A stretch of DNA of 64,000 nucleotides, from assembly GCA_002345205.1 (NCBI GenBank), contig DDVI01000092.1:13640-77639 (forward strand). The letters run 5' to 3'. This DNA is from Bdellovibrionaceae bacterium UBA2316 (GTDB lineage: Bacteria; Bdellovibrionota; Bdellovibrionia; Bdellovibrionales; Bdellovibrionaceae). Under the pieces are notes generated by a model, which had not been told where the DNA came from, made no database searches, and saw only the letters and a list, made by a program, of their open reading frames with translations. Shown piece after piece: positions 17,512-26,592 of the stretch (positions are counted from its first letter, which is position 1; each line of letters opens with the position of its first letter). The position numbers and the translations under genes are program-made.

Positions 17512-20500
17512 TTAATTTATTCTTAGCCATTTTTAGTGCGGGTTTGCTAGCAACATTGCCGGCACACAGTGTTGAACGCGCCATTTTATCGGTCAAACCA
17601 CATCATAAGATACAAGAAAAAGATTTGAATTTGATTTTAGATTCAACGCTAATTTTAAATCGGAAAAATCTTTGGACCAATCAAGAAAAAGAAATTCTTA
17701 AGTCATTAAAACTAAGTAAATTTTCTAAAGCTTGGATCGTTGAAGTTAGTACGTATGCTGATTTGCTAATGCTGGAACGTAAGATTAATCAAACTGGGTT
17801 GCCAATAAATCTAGATGACTATGAATTACCGATTCAAAATTTAAATGCTGATTGGCAGTCTCTTCAGTGGGGAATTAAAAATACTGGGCAGGCACAAAAT
17901 TTAGATTTGGATCCAGTTCAAACGTTCCGAGTTCCTGGGATTGCAGGTGAAGATATCCAGGGTATTCAAAATAAAGTAGGTAAATTAAAGCGAAAAGTAC
18001 GTGTGGCTGTTCTTGATACGGGTATCGACAAGAGTCATCCGAATTTAAAAGGAGTCCTCTACCGTAATGAGCCGGAATGTAAACAACTAGCGGCATTCGA
18101 AGCCTGCCTTATGGAGGACGGCAAAACTCGTGAAGATTGCGAAACTCAGTTCATGACGTCGGCGAATCCAAATTTAGATCCCGATCATAATGGTTATCCT
18201 TTAGATTGTTCGGGCTGGAGTATTTTAGGTAATGCGGACAACCCGACAGGTATCTTGGGGCGTCCCGATTTTGGTGACGATCAAGGTCACGGAACGCACG
18301 TTGCCGGTATCATTGCTGCTCAATTGGACCCACAGTTTTTAGGTGTCAGTGGTGTATCTTCAAACGTGGAAATCATTCCGATTCAAGTGATAGGTAAAAA
18401 TCCTTCGGAGCCTGTTAAGCCACTATCAACAGATATTAATTTAGATGCATTGTCACCGGTAGAGAAGAAGCAAAAATGGCCAAAAAAATCTTTGGGGGAT
18501 CTGGTTGCGCGCGGCCTACTGTACGCATTTAAGTCTAAAGCGGATGTCGTCAATCTATCGTTAGGTTGGCCAGCAGCACGCGATTCAGAATTGATTCGCG
18601 GTCTGATAGCAGAGATGCAGAATCGTGGAATTATTGTAGTCGCAGCGGCCGGTAATGACTCGACACGGGCGTTACTTCGTCCCTGTGCCTATGAAGGTGT
18701 TATTTGTGTGGGCAGTCATGGTCCAGACGGGGCTATCAGCCACTTCTCTAACTACGGAGGTGGGGTTGATATTCTGGCTCCAGGCTTAAATATTCTAAGT
18801 ACCTTTCCGATGGAAACCCGTCCTGTTCGTTTCCGCAAAACGTGGGGCTTTGAATTCTTATCTGGAACGTCACAAGCGTCACCATTTGTTGCGGGCGTAG
18901 TTGCTGAAATGATTGCACAAGGAATTCCAAGAAACGAAATCTATCCGCGGCTGATGGCAACGACTCGTTTGCCAAAAGTTAACCAAGGATTGTTTGAAGG
19001 TGTACCTCATTTGCCAAACAAGTTGATAAGCTTAAAAGCGAATGTCGAAGCAAAAATGACATTAGCTGGAAATATGGATTTCGCGCAAGCGATGAATGCA
19101 AAGCCGGCTCCGGTAGTGCTACCAACTATCAAAGAAAAAATAACCTTGAGTTGGAATAGTTTTGATAAAAAAATGAAATTCAATTTCACGCTGAAAAATT
19201 TCTGGGAAGACATTAATTTTTCGCGCGTACACGTGCGCGCGCGATTCAAAGATGGGGATAAATCATATCGTCCATCGGTGGTTTCTATTTCTGGTTTGCC
19301 TAGGTCTGGGAACTGGGAAGGGGGTCAAAAAATAACTGTGACTGTGGATGCTGAATTATTCAAAACCGAAGCGCAACGAAATTTGGTTGCCTCGGATTTA
19401 GATTTGGAAGTTTGGGTGATGGTAGATGGTAGACTAAGCAAATACTTTCTACAGGAATTTGAATTAGTAGTTCCGTTTACGCCGACGACTCAGTTGCCGG
19501 ATGTGAATCGTTTTCCAGTGAGGAAGTTTCCTGAAGGACGTATTGAATGGAATCCAGTAGATGAAGCCCATGATTTCCTAACGAACAAGCGCGATTACAT
19601 TTTGTCAGCACAAGGACAAAAGAACACGTCGTTCTCGTTGTTAACTCAGGATCGGTCAGGTGCTTACCAGGTGCTTGGTAATAACGTTCTGACGTTTGAA
19701 AAATCGTTCGATAAATTACGTTCACAGTATATTGTGCGGATGCTTCAGGGTAACAGTACAGTATACGCTTTAGGTTTCTTGTATGAACCCGAAGATGACG
19801 ATAGCAACGAGTTACCTAGTGTTTACTTCTCAATGTTTGATAGCGATTTTAAACTGATCGAAGAATTTAAGTATGATTCTGATAAAGCCGTTATGCCCTA
19901 TCAAATTTACTGGATGACTGTCGGTGCAAAAAAACGCCCGGCATGGGTAGGTTATGGTAAAGATCCATCAACAAAGCCAAGTTTAATTCAGCTTTGGGAA
20001 AATCCAGCGGGCAATGAAGAATTAAAAATTCGTTTCTATTATCTGGATGAAAACAATCAGCTAAACACCGTAGACGCTGGTGACGAATACGAAATCATCG
20101 ATGTTCTTGAGCCAAGTTTAGAACAAAAAGTTCGAGGTATAGTTCCTGTCTTGATGGCCAAAAATCAAGGTTCTGAAATTAAGCCTTCCTTCGTATATGA
20201 CTTCGTTCAAGCCGAAGTAGTTAACGGAAATGTTCAGAACTTGAAAAAACTAGATGCTTTGTCAAAAAACTATCGATATCGCAACTTGATCGAAACGAAA
20301 GTAGATAAAATTCTGAATCTGGATGCAAGCCAAGAGGAATATGCTGGGACATATTGGTTCAATGAAAATGGAAATCGCGAACAGCGAGTGACATTTATTC
20401 ACTTCCAAAATCAGAAATATTTGGATCAAGTGTTAAAGCCTCTTAACCCATTGTACGATTCGGCCTTGTTGGTTCGCGCGTCATTCTTGGGTTCACAGCG

Positions 20501-20927
20501 GGCGGGAACATTTGTTCTAACGAATAGTGAAATTCAATATCACGATTTAATATCAGGTCAGACTGTTGGTAGAAGCCTAGAGCGATACACGTTCTACCCT
20601 GATGATTTCTTGACCAGCGTGTACATGCCGATCACGGTGGTCGACTCAAAAAATTCAAATCAAAAGCTGCCTGCGATTTTCACGACAGAGAGCAGCGAGA
20701 TCAATCGTGGTGTCAAAATAGTTGTCCCGATTTTTGCAGAGACAGAGGGGGCGGCACAAACAAAAGAGAAAGTAATTGAACTCATGACACCCGCGAAATT
20801 GAGACTTGAAACACAAAGAACGTCTGGTTGTCGTCCGCTGAATACTCCCGTGTTTTTAGGAGAGAAAGGCTACGCTTTTGATTATTTTTGTGGGGATAGC
20901 ATTTTAAGAATACCGATTAAATTATAG
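17508..20927 (+). CDS. Large S8 serine protease with C-terminal extension
   Basis: 1139 aa with a signal peptide (LFLAIFSAGLLATLPAHS). The subtilase triad is Asp170 in VAVLDTGID, His261 in GHGTHVAG and Ser455 in SGTSQASPF; the oxyanion Asn is in AAAGNDS (383). Residues 23-150 resemble an inhibitor-like propeptide plus linker. Several paired cysteines (191, 200, 211, 234) sit in a large insertion between Asp and His. After residue ~500 comes a ~640-residue region of beta-rich repeats with no named domain, plausibly a substrate-binding or surface-attachment part. It is coupled by a 4-bp overlap to the unknown exported protein upstream. Likely an extracellular or outer-membrane-associated protease. 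Confidence 0.92.
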   Translation: MINLFLAIFSAGLLATLPAHSVERAILSVKPHHKIQEKDLNLILDSTLILNRKNLWTNQEKEILKSLKLSKFSKAWIVEVSTYADLLMLERKINQTGLPINLDDYELPIQNLNADWQSLQWGIKNTGQAQNLDLDPVQTFRVPGIAGEDIQGIQNKVGKLKRKVRVAVLDTGIDKSHPNLKGVLYRNEPECKQLAAFEACLMEDGKTREDCETQFMTSANPNLDPDHNGYPLDCSGWSILGNADNPTGILGRPDFGDDQGHGTHVAGIIAAQLDPQFLGVSGVSSNVEIIPIQVIGKNPSEPVKPLSTDINLDALSPVEKKQKWPKKSLGDLVARGLLYAFKSKADVVNLSLGWPAARDSELIRGLIAEMQNRGIIVVAAAGNDSTRALLRPCAYEGVICVGSHGPDGAISHFSNYGGGVDILAPGLNILSTFPMETRPVRFRKTWGFEFLSGTSQASPFVAGVVAEMIAQGIPRNEIYPRLMATTRLPKVNQGLFEGVPHLPNKLISLKANVEAKMTLAGNMDFAQAMNAKPAPVVLPTIKEKITLSWNSFDKKMKFNFTLKNFWEDINFSRVHVRARFKDGDKSYRPSVVSISGLPRSGNWEGGQKITVTVDAELFKTEAQRNLVASDLDLEVWVMVDGRLSKYFLQEFELVVPFTPTTQLPDVNRFPVRKFPEGRIEWNPVDEAHDFLTNKRDYILSAQGQKNTSFSLLTQDRSGAYQVLGNNVLTFEKSFDKLRSQYIVRMLQGNSTVYALGFLYEPEDDDSNELPSVYFSMFDSDFKLIEEFKYDSDKAVMPYQIYWMTVGAKKRPAWVGYGKDPSTKPSLIQLWENPAGNEELKIRFYYLDENNQLNTVDAGDEYEIIDVLEPSLEQKVRGIVPVLMAKNQGSEIKPSFVYDFVQAEVVNGNVQNLKKLDALSKNYRYRNLIETKVDKILNLDASQEEYAGTYWFNENGNREQRVTFIHFQNQKYLDQVLKPLNPLYDSALLVRASFLGSQRAGTFVLTNSEIQYHDLISGQTVGRSLERYTFYPDDFLTSVYMPITVVDSKNSNQKLPAIFTTESSEINRGVKIVVPIFAETEGAAQTKEKVIELMTPAKLRLETQRTSGCRPLNTPVFLGEKGYAFDYFCGDSILRIPIKL

Positions 20928-20933
20928 CTAAAC

Positions 20934-20959
20934 TAGGCGCATAGACCAACATGCGTCTA
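20934..20959. repeat. Hairpin between protease and lipoprotein genes
   Basis: TAGGCGCAT (20934-20942) pairs with ATGCGTCTA (20951-20959), nine base pairs including one G-U, loop of 8. No T-run follows, so it is not a standard terminator; it may partly attenuate read-through or stabilise a 3' end. Confidence 0.45.
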
Positions 20960-20965
20960 GAGAAA

Positions 20966-20994
20966 TTGAAACACACAATAAAAAAACTTATAGA
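20966..20994 (+). promoter_or_regulatory. Candidate sigma70-type promoter for the lipoprotein gene
   Basis: TTGAAA (20966-20971) and TATAGA (20989-20994) are 17 bp apart. The predicted start would leave a very short leader before the ATG at 21007, overlapping the GGGGG Shine-Dalgarno, so chance in AT-rich DNA is possible. Confidence 0.3.
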
Positions 20995-21006
20995 AAAGGG
21001 GGAAAA

Positions 21007-21924
21007 ATGTTTTCTATGAATTCAAAACTAAAGGGTGCATTGCAACTGTCTTTAGTGAGTGCATTAGCACTTGGTTTCTTTGGCTGCGGCGGCGGTGGCG
21101 GCGGTGGTTCTACAAACGTTCTATATTATCCGTTCGAAACAGTTTACGGTGATATCTGTAAGACATACGAACCAACTCCAGGTTGCACATTTGATGCAAC
21201 AACGGGTACTCGTATTACAGTAAGTCGTGACACTCACTATGATCGTTACGGCTATGGCTCAGACGATATGTGGTTTGTTGAGTTCGATCAATATGGTGAA
21301 GCGGTTGTGTACGATCAAAACATGAAAGTACAACGCTATGCTGACGTAAGCGAATTTGCTGGTTACGTTGGTGGGTACCAAATCGGCGTGGGCACGTCTG
21401 GATTATTCTGGGAAGATATCCGTAACGGAGCCTACTGGCTGGGTAAAAACGGAGTTCTGTATTCGGCAAACTTAATCGAAAGCAACTTCGGTCAAGCGAT
21501 CAACAACAAGAATGCAGCTAAAGCGACGGACACTAACTTCGCAGCATTAAACTCGGATGCTAATAGAGTATTAGTAGCTAAAGGTGCTGAAAAGTTAATG
21601 AAAGAATACGGCTTCAAGAAAGCTCAAGCGACAGCAGTTGCTAGCGTATTGAACAATTTTGCAGTAACAACAGCGACTCGTGGTAAAGTAACGACCAAAG
21701 ATATCGATGTGACGTTTAAAGGTGCATTCGGAGTTCCGTTTTCTGATGCTTTAACCGCGGTTAACAAACTACGAGAAGGCGATAAATCGTCCATGAGAGA
21801 GTTAACTAATCGTTCGGCTTCGGCTCTGGGTTTAAAACCTCACCAAGCTCAACAGTTCATCAAAGGCATGTATAAAAAAGCTCTTACTCAATGGGGTTAC
21901 GACGTAGAAACTGTTAGCTGGTAA
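21007..21924 (+). CDS. Gly-rich lipoprotein
   Basis: A 305-aa lipoprotein: positively charged N terminus, hydrophobic core LSLVSALALGFF and lipobox ending at Cys27, followed at once by seven glycines, a flexible tether. Ser rather than Asp follows the glycines, so outer-membrane sorting is plausible. The middle is Tyr/Asp-rich (about residues 35-150, with several YG and DD pairs). The last 150 residues are helical and Ala/Lys-rich, without cysteines. I do not recognise the family. Shine-Dalgarno AAGGGGG precedes the ATG. It follows the S8 protease by 79 bp with a hairpin and a possible own promoter, and ends at tandem terminators, so it may belong to the same functional cluster. Confidence 0.8.
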   Translation: MFSMNSKLKGALQLSLVSALALGFFGCGGGGGGGSTNVLYYPFETVYGDICKTYEPTPGCTFDATTGTRITVSRDTHYDRYGYGSDDMWFVEFDQYGEAVVYDQNMKVQRYADVSEFAGYVGGYQIGVGTSGLFWEDIRNGAYWLGKNGVLYSANLIESNFGQAINNKNAAKATDTNFAALNSDANRVLVAKGAEKLMKEYGFKKAQATAVASVLNNFAVTTATRGKVTTKDIDVTFKGAFGVPFSDALTAVNKLREGDKSSMRELTNRSASALGLKPHQAQQFIKGMYKKALTQWGYDVETVSW

Positions 21925-21946
21925 TAGTCCTGCTAACCATGTGTCA

Positions 21947-21980
21947 CAGTAGTTGGTAATTTATACCAACTACTGTCTTT
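21947..21980 (+). terminator. Hairpin terminator, first of two
   Basis: CAGTAGTTGGTA (21947-21958) pairs perfectly with TACCAACTACTG (21964-21975), 12 bp with a 5-nt loop, followed by TCTTT. Confidence 0.75.
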
Positions 21981-21988
21981 CAAACCAC

Positions 21989-22020
21989 AAAAAGCCGGTG
22001 GAAATACCGGCTTTTTGCTT
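21989..22020. terminator. Bidirectional intrinsic terminator, second of two
   Basis: AAAAAGCCGGT (21989-21999) pairs perfectly with ACCGGCTTTTT (22006-22016), with A-tract and T-tract on the two sides, so it works in either direction. It isolates the lipoprotein gene from the nuclease gene. Confidence 0.9.
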
Positions 22021-22076
22021 TTGGGTGGCGTTCATTCCTTGCCTAATGGCCGCCCGCGTCCTAATATGGGCGCTCC

Positions 22077-24242
22077 ATGTCTGTGATCGTTTTGCCTGAT
22101 AAATACTACCTTTCTCATTTCTTTGAGCTGATTCAGCATCTCGAGACCCATTACCAATCTGTTTTTGAATCGAGCCACCAAGAGTTTTTAAAATCGTTTC
22201 ATGCATTATCCGAGGATGCCCAGTGCGCGTACGTTCGCATGATTAATCGCAAGGGTTTGGTATTTAATAATATCTCGTTTACAAAATACTCTGAAATTAC
22301 GAATCCAATGGACGCCTTAGCTGAATTAGAACGCACGGGTTTTTTATCGCGCGTGATGGAAACAGATAAATCGTTGCTAACCGAGTTTCTAACTAAGACG
22401 GAACTAGCTAAGTGGTTAAAAAAATCTGGACTTCGAGTGATGTCGACGGAATCACGTAGTGATTTAATATTGAAAGCACAGGCTCATCAAAATGATTTGT
22501 TGCTAACTAATTTAGATAGTCATTCGGATTTGTTTATTCAACGTCGATTTGAAGAGCTAGATTATTTACTGTTTTTATATTTCGGTAAAATTCAGCGCAA
22601 TTTAACTTTATACACGTTACGTGATTTAGGTATTCGTCAGGCCCATACTGTGAAAAGTGAATTTAAAGCGCGCTATACAGAACTGTATGCTGCAAAAAAT
22701 GACTACTTTTTTTACTCTGAAATCGAACGCCTCAGTGAAGTACAATCAGAAGACGAGATTTTATCAAAACTGGCGTTAACTCAATCTATTCCAGCAAGTG
22801 CTATCAAAGATCAATGGCTGCTTGGGGTCGCAATTAAATTTGAAGACACAAATCCTGAAATTACTATGCAGGCTCTACGTGCATGTGGTTCTCATCCCGC
22901 GCGGGAACGCCAGGCTCGATTGCTGTATAAATGGGAACGTATTGAAGAGTCTAAAGAGGTTTTGGAATCCATACTGCGTGATCCAAATAGTGATGAAGAA
23001 CTATTATTTGCTGAAGATTTTTATGCACGTAAGTTTGGAGGAAAGCGGACTGGATCGTTAACCGAGATTTTAAAGAATTCGCATCAAGTGACCTTGAGTG
23101 ATGTCTACCTTAAGAAGCCAGAACTGGGTGTTATTCATTCATACGAAAAGCAGGGCTTCACAGGGCACTTTGTTGAAAATTACCTTTGGCTTGGTTTGTT
23201 TGGTTTAATTTTTTGGGACGAATTGTTTCTGAGTCCAATCGCCAAACTGTTTAATCCATTTGAACGTCGTCCTGTAGATTTAATGGGACCGGATTTCTAT
23301 AAGCGCTATGAAGTTTTAATTGAATCTAAGCTCGTTCAAATGAATGACTACAATGCTATCGAATTTATTATTTTAAAAACAGTAACGGAGCATTACGGTA
23401 AAATGAATGATCTATTTACCTGGTCGCCAAACTTGGCTCCAATGGTTTTAGATTTCGTTAAGAAAGCAAGAAATAAAAATGTAGCTCACATTTTAAGAAC
23501 GATGGCCAAGCGATTTGATAACTACCACAGTGGTTACCCAGATCTGATGCTCGAGAAAAATGGCGAGATCAGTTTTATCGAAGTTAAAGCCGAGGGAGAT
23601 TCCCTTCGGTATAAGCAATTGTCGAAAGCACGTCTATTGAGGGAAGCCGGATTTGACGTCGACGTTTTGCGTGTGAAGTGGCAATCCGATCCGAATCAGG
23701 TGTACGTCGTTGTGGATTTAGAAACGACGGGAGGGGCCCCTCAGTCCCATCGTATAACTGAAATTGGCGCCGTTAAAGTTCAAGGTGGAAAAGTAATTGA
23801 TGAGTTTCAAACTCTAGTGAATCCCGAGCGCCCGATTCCACCATTCATTCAAAGGTTGACGGGCATTACCGAAGCGATGGTTCAAGAGGCCCCAAAGTTT
23901 GCCGACATTGCCGAGCAATTCATGAAATTCACTGAAGGCGCAATCTTTGTGGCTCACAACGTGAAGTTTGACTATGGTTTTGTCCAGAAAGAATTTGCAC
24001 GCATTGAGCAAGACTTCCACCGCACCCAAATGTGTACGTGCTTAGGAATGAAGAAAAACTTCCCGGGAATTAAATCCTACGGATTAAAGAATTTGACTCA
24101 TCATTTTCAAATTTCGCTCGATCAGCATCATCGCGCGTTGTGTGATGCGAAAGCTTCGGCTGAGTTATTGCTGTTGATGACCGGTTACAAAGAACCAAAC
24201 CCAAGAAAATCAGAAGAAACTATAATTGAGCTATCAGAGTAA
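22077..24242 (+). CDS. FAN1-type VRR-NUC nuclease fused to DnaQ-like 3'-5' exonuclease
   Basis: 721 aa. Residues 1-540 follow the bacterial FAN1 layout: YYLSHFFELIQHLETHY and LSEDAQCAYVRMINRKGLVF at the N terminus, a helical repeat middle, then the VRR-NUC core with GYPDLML (Pro488-Asp489) and FIEVKAEGD (Glu502, Lys504), the PD-(D/E)xK active site. Directly after it, residues 541-705 form a complete DEDDh exonuclease: Asp547 and Glu549 in VVDLETTGG, Asp632 in AHNVKFDYGF, His685 and Asp690 in HRALCD. FAN1 enzymes cut branched or crosslinked DNA; a fused proofreading-type exonuclease could trim the product. Both active sites look intact in one uninterrupted frame. The gene overlaps nothing and is followed closely by the YchJ gene. 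Confidence 0.88.
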   Translation: MSVIVLPDKYYLSHFFELIQHLETHYQSVFESSHQEFLKSFHALSEDAQCAYVRMINRKGLVFNNISFTKYSEITNPMDALAELERTGFLSRVMETDKSLLTEFLTKTELAKWLKKSGLRVMSTESRSDLILKAQAHQNDLLLTNLDSHSDLFIQRRFEELDYLLFLYFGKIQRNLTLYTLRDLGIRQAHTVKSEFKARYTELYAAKNDYFFYSEIERLSEVQSEDEILSKLALTQSIPASAIKDQWLLGVAIKFEDTNPEITMQALRACGSHPARERQARLLYKWERIEESKEVLESILRDPNSDEELLFAEDFYARKFGGKRTGSLTEILKNSHQVTLSDVYLKKPELGVIHSYEKQGFTGHFVENYLWLGLFGLIFWDELFLSPIAKLFNPFERRPVDLMGPDFYKRYEVLIESKLVQMNDYNAIEFIILKTVTEHYGKMNDLFTWSPNLAPMVLDFVKKARNKNVAHILRTMAKRFDNYHSGYPDLMLEKNGEISFIEVKAEGDSLRYKQLSKARLLREAGFDVDVLRVKWQSDPNQVYVVVDLETTGGAPQSHRITEIGAVKVQGGKVIDEFQTLVNPERPIPPFIQRLTGITEAMVQEAPKFADIAEQFMKFTEGAIFVAHNVKFDYGFVQKEFARIEQDFHRTQMCTCLGMKKNFPGIKSYGLKNLTHHFQISLDQHHRALCDAKASAELLLLMTGYKEPNPRKSEETIIELSE

Positions 24243-24251
24243 GGAGTGAGT

Positions 24252-24785
24252 ATGGATTGTCCATGTGGAAATTCAAAGTCGTATGAAACGTGTTGTGAAC
24301 CTTTTATCAAAGGTGACGCTTACCCAGAAACAGCCGAGCAGTTAATGAGATCTCGATATTCGGCGTACGTTAAAGGTAATGTTCAATACATTCATGATAG
24401 CTTAGCTCCAGAATCTAGACATGATTTTGATATGGCGAGCACAAAAAAATGGGCACAGCAGTCGAAATGGTTAGGCCTAAAAATCCACTCAGCGAGCGGC
24501 GGACCCAATGATAAAAAAGGTAAAGTTGAGTTCACGGCAACGTACAATGATAAAAAAGAAAACTTAGAACATCACGAGGTCTCTGAGTTCCGTAAAGACG
24601 AAAACGGCCACTGGTTATTCGTAGGCGGGGATGCTCATACCCATAAAGAAGGTGAAGGTCATGATCATCACCAGCACGTTAAACCGGAAACTGTAGTGCG
24701 CCAAGAGCCTAAAATCGGGCGTAACGACCCTTGCACCTGTGGTAGCGGGAAGAAATATAAGAAATGCTGTGGGGTCGCCGCCTAG
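24252..24785 (+). CDS. YchJ family SEC-C motif protein
   Basis: 177 aa with SEC-C metal-binding motifs at both ends: MDCPCGNSKSYETCCEPF at the N terminus and RNDPCTCGSGKKYKKCCG at the C terminus. The middle, starting ETAEQLMRSRYSAYVKGN, is the UPF0225/YchJ NTF2-like core. A His-rich linker (DAHTHKEGEGHDHHQHV) precedes the last motif and may add metal binding. ATG 24252 has AAGGAG at good spacing; an upstream GTG at 24246 is less likely. The gene lies 9 bp after the FAN1-DnaQ stop, so probably one transcript. Zn-binding is well established for SEC-C; the cellular role of YchJ proteins is not. Confidence 0.92.
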   Translation: MDCPCGNSKSYETCCEPFIKGDAYPETAEQLMRSRYSAYVKGNVQYIHDSLAPESRHDFDMASTKKWAQQSKWLGLKIHSASGGPNDKKGKVEFTATYNDKKENLEHHEVSEFRKDENGHWLFVGGDAHTHKEGEGHDHHQHVKPETVVRQEPKIGRNDPCTCGSGKKYKKCCGVAA

Positions 24786-24850
24786 GCATTAATTTCATTA
24801 GACTATTTTAAAGTCGAATTAGGGTTCTGTTTGTGGTACTGCGAAGGTCT

Positions 24851-25360
24851 ATGAGTTGTATTAGCTGTCAGGGAACTAAAGCGATGTTAAAGTGTGGGTG
24901 CTGCGAATCCGATGTTTGCAAGTACTGCGCGCATATTTTACCAGAAGATAATTTTTCATTTTTAACAAATGTAGCCCCTGAACTTAAGCATTCTGTCTAC
25001 TGCCCACCGTGTTTTAATCAGCATGTTTCCGATGTTTGGGATGACTACCAGCAAACAATGGAAAAAGCGAAAAATATTAACGTGTACCTATCTAATCAAG
25101 GAAAAGAAACTCGTTTAATTAAACGTAAAGAAAAACCCATCACAGTTTCCGGCTGTAAAGACCACGATGAAACCATGATGCGCCTCGCATTCCAAGCGGT
25201 AAAAGCGGGATTCAATGGTTTGGTGGACGTTGACTTAGTCTCACAAAAAGTAAAAATCGCTGGTTACCAAACACAAACGTGGAGTGGTAAAGGTGTTCCT
25301 GTTAACTTGTCAGGACACCACGTCGTTCGTGACCGTTCAATCTGGCACAATCCAAACTAA
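24851..25360 (+). CDS. Cys-rich zinc-finger-like protein
   Basis: 169 aa. The first 60 residues hold CISC, KCGCC, CKYC and CPPC, a treble-clef/FYVE- or RING-like spacing that should bind two zinc ions. The C-terminal 60 residues (MRLAFQAVKAGFNGLVDVDL, then KVKIAGYQT) resemble the alpha/beta YbjQ-like pattern where an A-x-x-x-G-x-N-x-L-V-x-V helix-strand precedes small beta strands; I rate this as weak. The start chosen is ATG 24851 with AAGG upstream; a GTG at 24833 is possible. It ends exactly where the convergent membrane-protein gene ends. Function unknown. Confidence 0.7.
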   Translation: MSCISCQGTKAMLKCGCCESDVCKYCAHILPEDNFSFLTNVAPELKHSVYCPPCFNQHVSDVWDDYQQTMEKAKNINVYLSNQGKETRLIKRKEKPITVSGCKDHDETMMRLAFQAVKAGFNGLVDVDLVSQKVKIAGYQTQTWSGKGVPVNLSGHHVVRDRSIWHNPN

Positions 25361-25759
25361 TTAGGTCGCTCGAATATCAAAATTTCCCGGAAATGACGGG
25401 GATAAAAAAAGCAATTTCGGTAACATGAAGAACAGAATCGCCGAAACGAAGCAAACTAAACCAATTAAAAAAAACTTTTTAGCCTTTGTGTAGTTAGTCT
25501 TAGCATTGCTTCGAGCAATAAAAAACAACACGAGGGCGGCTATACAATCCGCAAATGCAAACATATGAAAAGCTTTAGCCAATAGTTGATTGGTGGATGA
25601 AATTCCACTCACGGGGTGGGATGGAATACTGGGACCACCTTTCATGTTAGCCATATCACTGCTTTGTGCTGGAACTGATGCCATCTTTGAGGCTGAGTCC
25701 GCCCATACGGTGATGACGGAAAATAAAATAGAAATTAATATGTATCTAAGTGAATTCAT
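25361..25759 (-). CDS. Small membrane protein with signal peptide
   Basis: 132 aa from ATG 25759, which has AAAGGA at 7-nt spacing; the frame opens further upstream within the hydroxylase gene, but that is not needed. Residues 1-19 (LRYILISILFSVITVWA) form a signal peptide or first helix. A Ser/Met/Pro-rich stretch follows, then two membrane helices (HMFAFADCIAALVLFFIA and FFLIGLVCFVSAILFFMLP). It overlaps the end of the hydroxylase gene by 14 bp and is probably translated with it. It may support that enzyme, but this is only context. No recognised family. Confidence 0.75.
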   Translation of the reverse strand: MNSLRYILISILFSVITVWADSASKMASVPAQSSDMANMKGGPSIPSHPVSGISSTNQLLAKAFHMFAFADCIAALVLFFIARSNAKTNYTKAKKFFLIGLVCFVSAILFFMLPKLLFLSPSFPGNFDIRAT

Positions 25760-26405
25760 GTTGCTGTCCTTTTGCTGTTGTTCCAAAAATAGTATCCCAA
25801 AACGAAAATAGAAAACCAAAATTACAATTAGGGTTTCTATCATCATGATGAAAACGATGGGTATCTGACAAAACAAATATATTCTTTAACCTACGAAGAA
25901 GCGCAGTGTTGGGCATTTTGTATTCCAAGTGGGAAATCAAAGCCTGTATCGTAAAAATGTGTGCTGCAAAAAACATCTGCCAATGTGAAATATTCATCAG
26001 TGACGACACTAAAAAGAAAAGCCCTATTTGAATCAAGGTTTCCACCGGATGGATGCGCAAAGACAGCGTAAAGTCGTAGCCAGAATCAGAATGGTGGAGC
26101 TTATGAACGGACCAAAGCCAGCGATGATAGAACCGATGGCGCCAATAAAAAATAAAATCGAGCAGTAGAATATAAAGTGCAAAATAAACCGCACTCTGTG
26201 GTGTGGTTTCTGTCGAAACAAAACGAAGAGCGAGTGTTCCGAGCAAAAAAGCGAGTATTCTATTAATGATTTCGTAGGAAAAATTTAGGCTCCAGCGGTC
26301 CAATAGGGTCGACTTTTCGGCGATGGTTAGGCGTGGGAAAAATCTGATTTTGGTGATTATTAATGTTAGCAAAAGTGTGACTTCGGCCACTAAAAAATAA
26401 GTCAT
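25746..26405 (-). CDS. Sterol desaturase/fatty acid hydroxylase family membrane enzyme
   Basis: 219 aa with four or five membrane helices and the di-iron histidine clusters of the family: HRFYH and HKLHH near residues 102-118, and HRFHHD near 190, plus HLEYK. Members use O2 to hydroxylate or desaturate fatty acids, sterols or carotenoids; the substrate cannot be told here. ATG 26405 is chosen over a TTG two codons earlier. The next gene, a small membrane protein, overlaps its 3' end and is likely co-expressed. The 187 bp upstream, shared with the divergent HD-GYP gene, carry no further ORF that I can support. Confidence 0.92.
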   Translation of the reverse strand: MTYFLVAEVTLLLTLIITKIRFFPRLTIAEKSTLLDRWSLNFSYEIINRILAFLLGTLALRFVSTETTPQSAVYFALYILLLDFIFYWRHRFYHRWLWSVHKLHHSDSGYDFTLSLRIHPVETLIQIGLFFLVSSLMNISHWQMFFAAHIFTIQALISHLEYKMPNTALLRRLKNIFVLSDTHRFHHDDRNPNCNFGFLFSFWDTIFGTTAKGQQHEFT

Positions 26406-26592
26406 ACACAAACAATAGTGGCTGGGCGGAGCCAGTGTCTATCCTAACTCTAAACTTCTGGACCGTCTCAAGTTTATACGAGTCTATTAATCTGCGCGAC
26501 CATAGTCTCATTTCAAGACTAAGGCAGATATTTAGAGTTCTTCCTTTAGAAAAGACGGCAAATTCACGATAGACTAGGCAGGGGAGATACTC

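Noticed and set aside
21970..22206. Minus-strand 78-aa ORF across the tandem terminators
   Set aside because: It spans a bidirectional terminator and the start of the nuclease gene; composition is unlike a real protein.
25590..25811. Plus-strand ORF across the hydroxylase and membrane protein genes
   Set aside because: Antisense to two overlapping genes with clear protein features.
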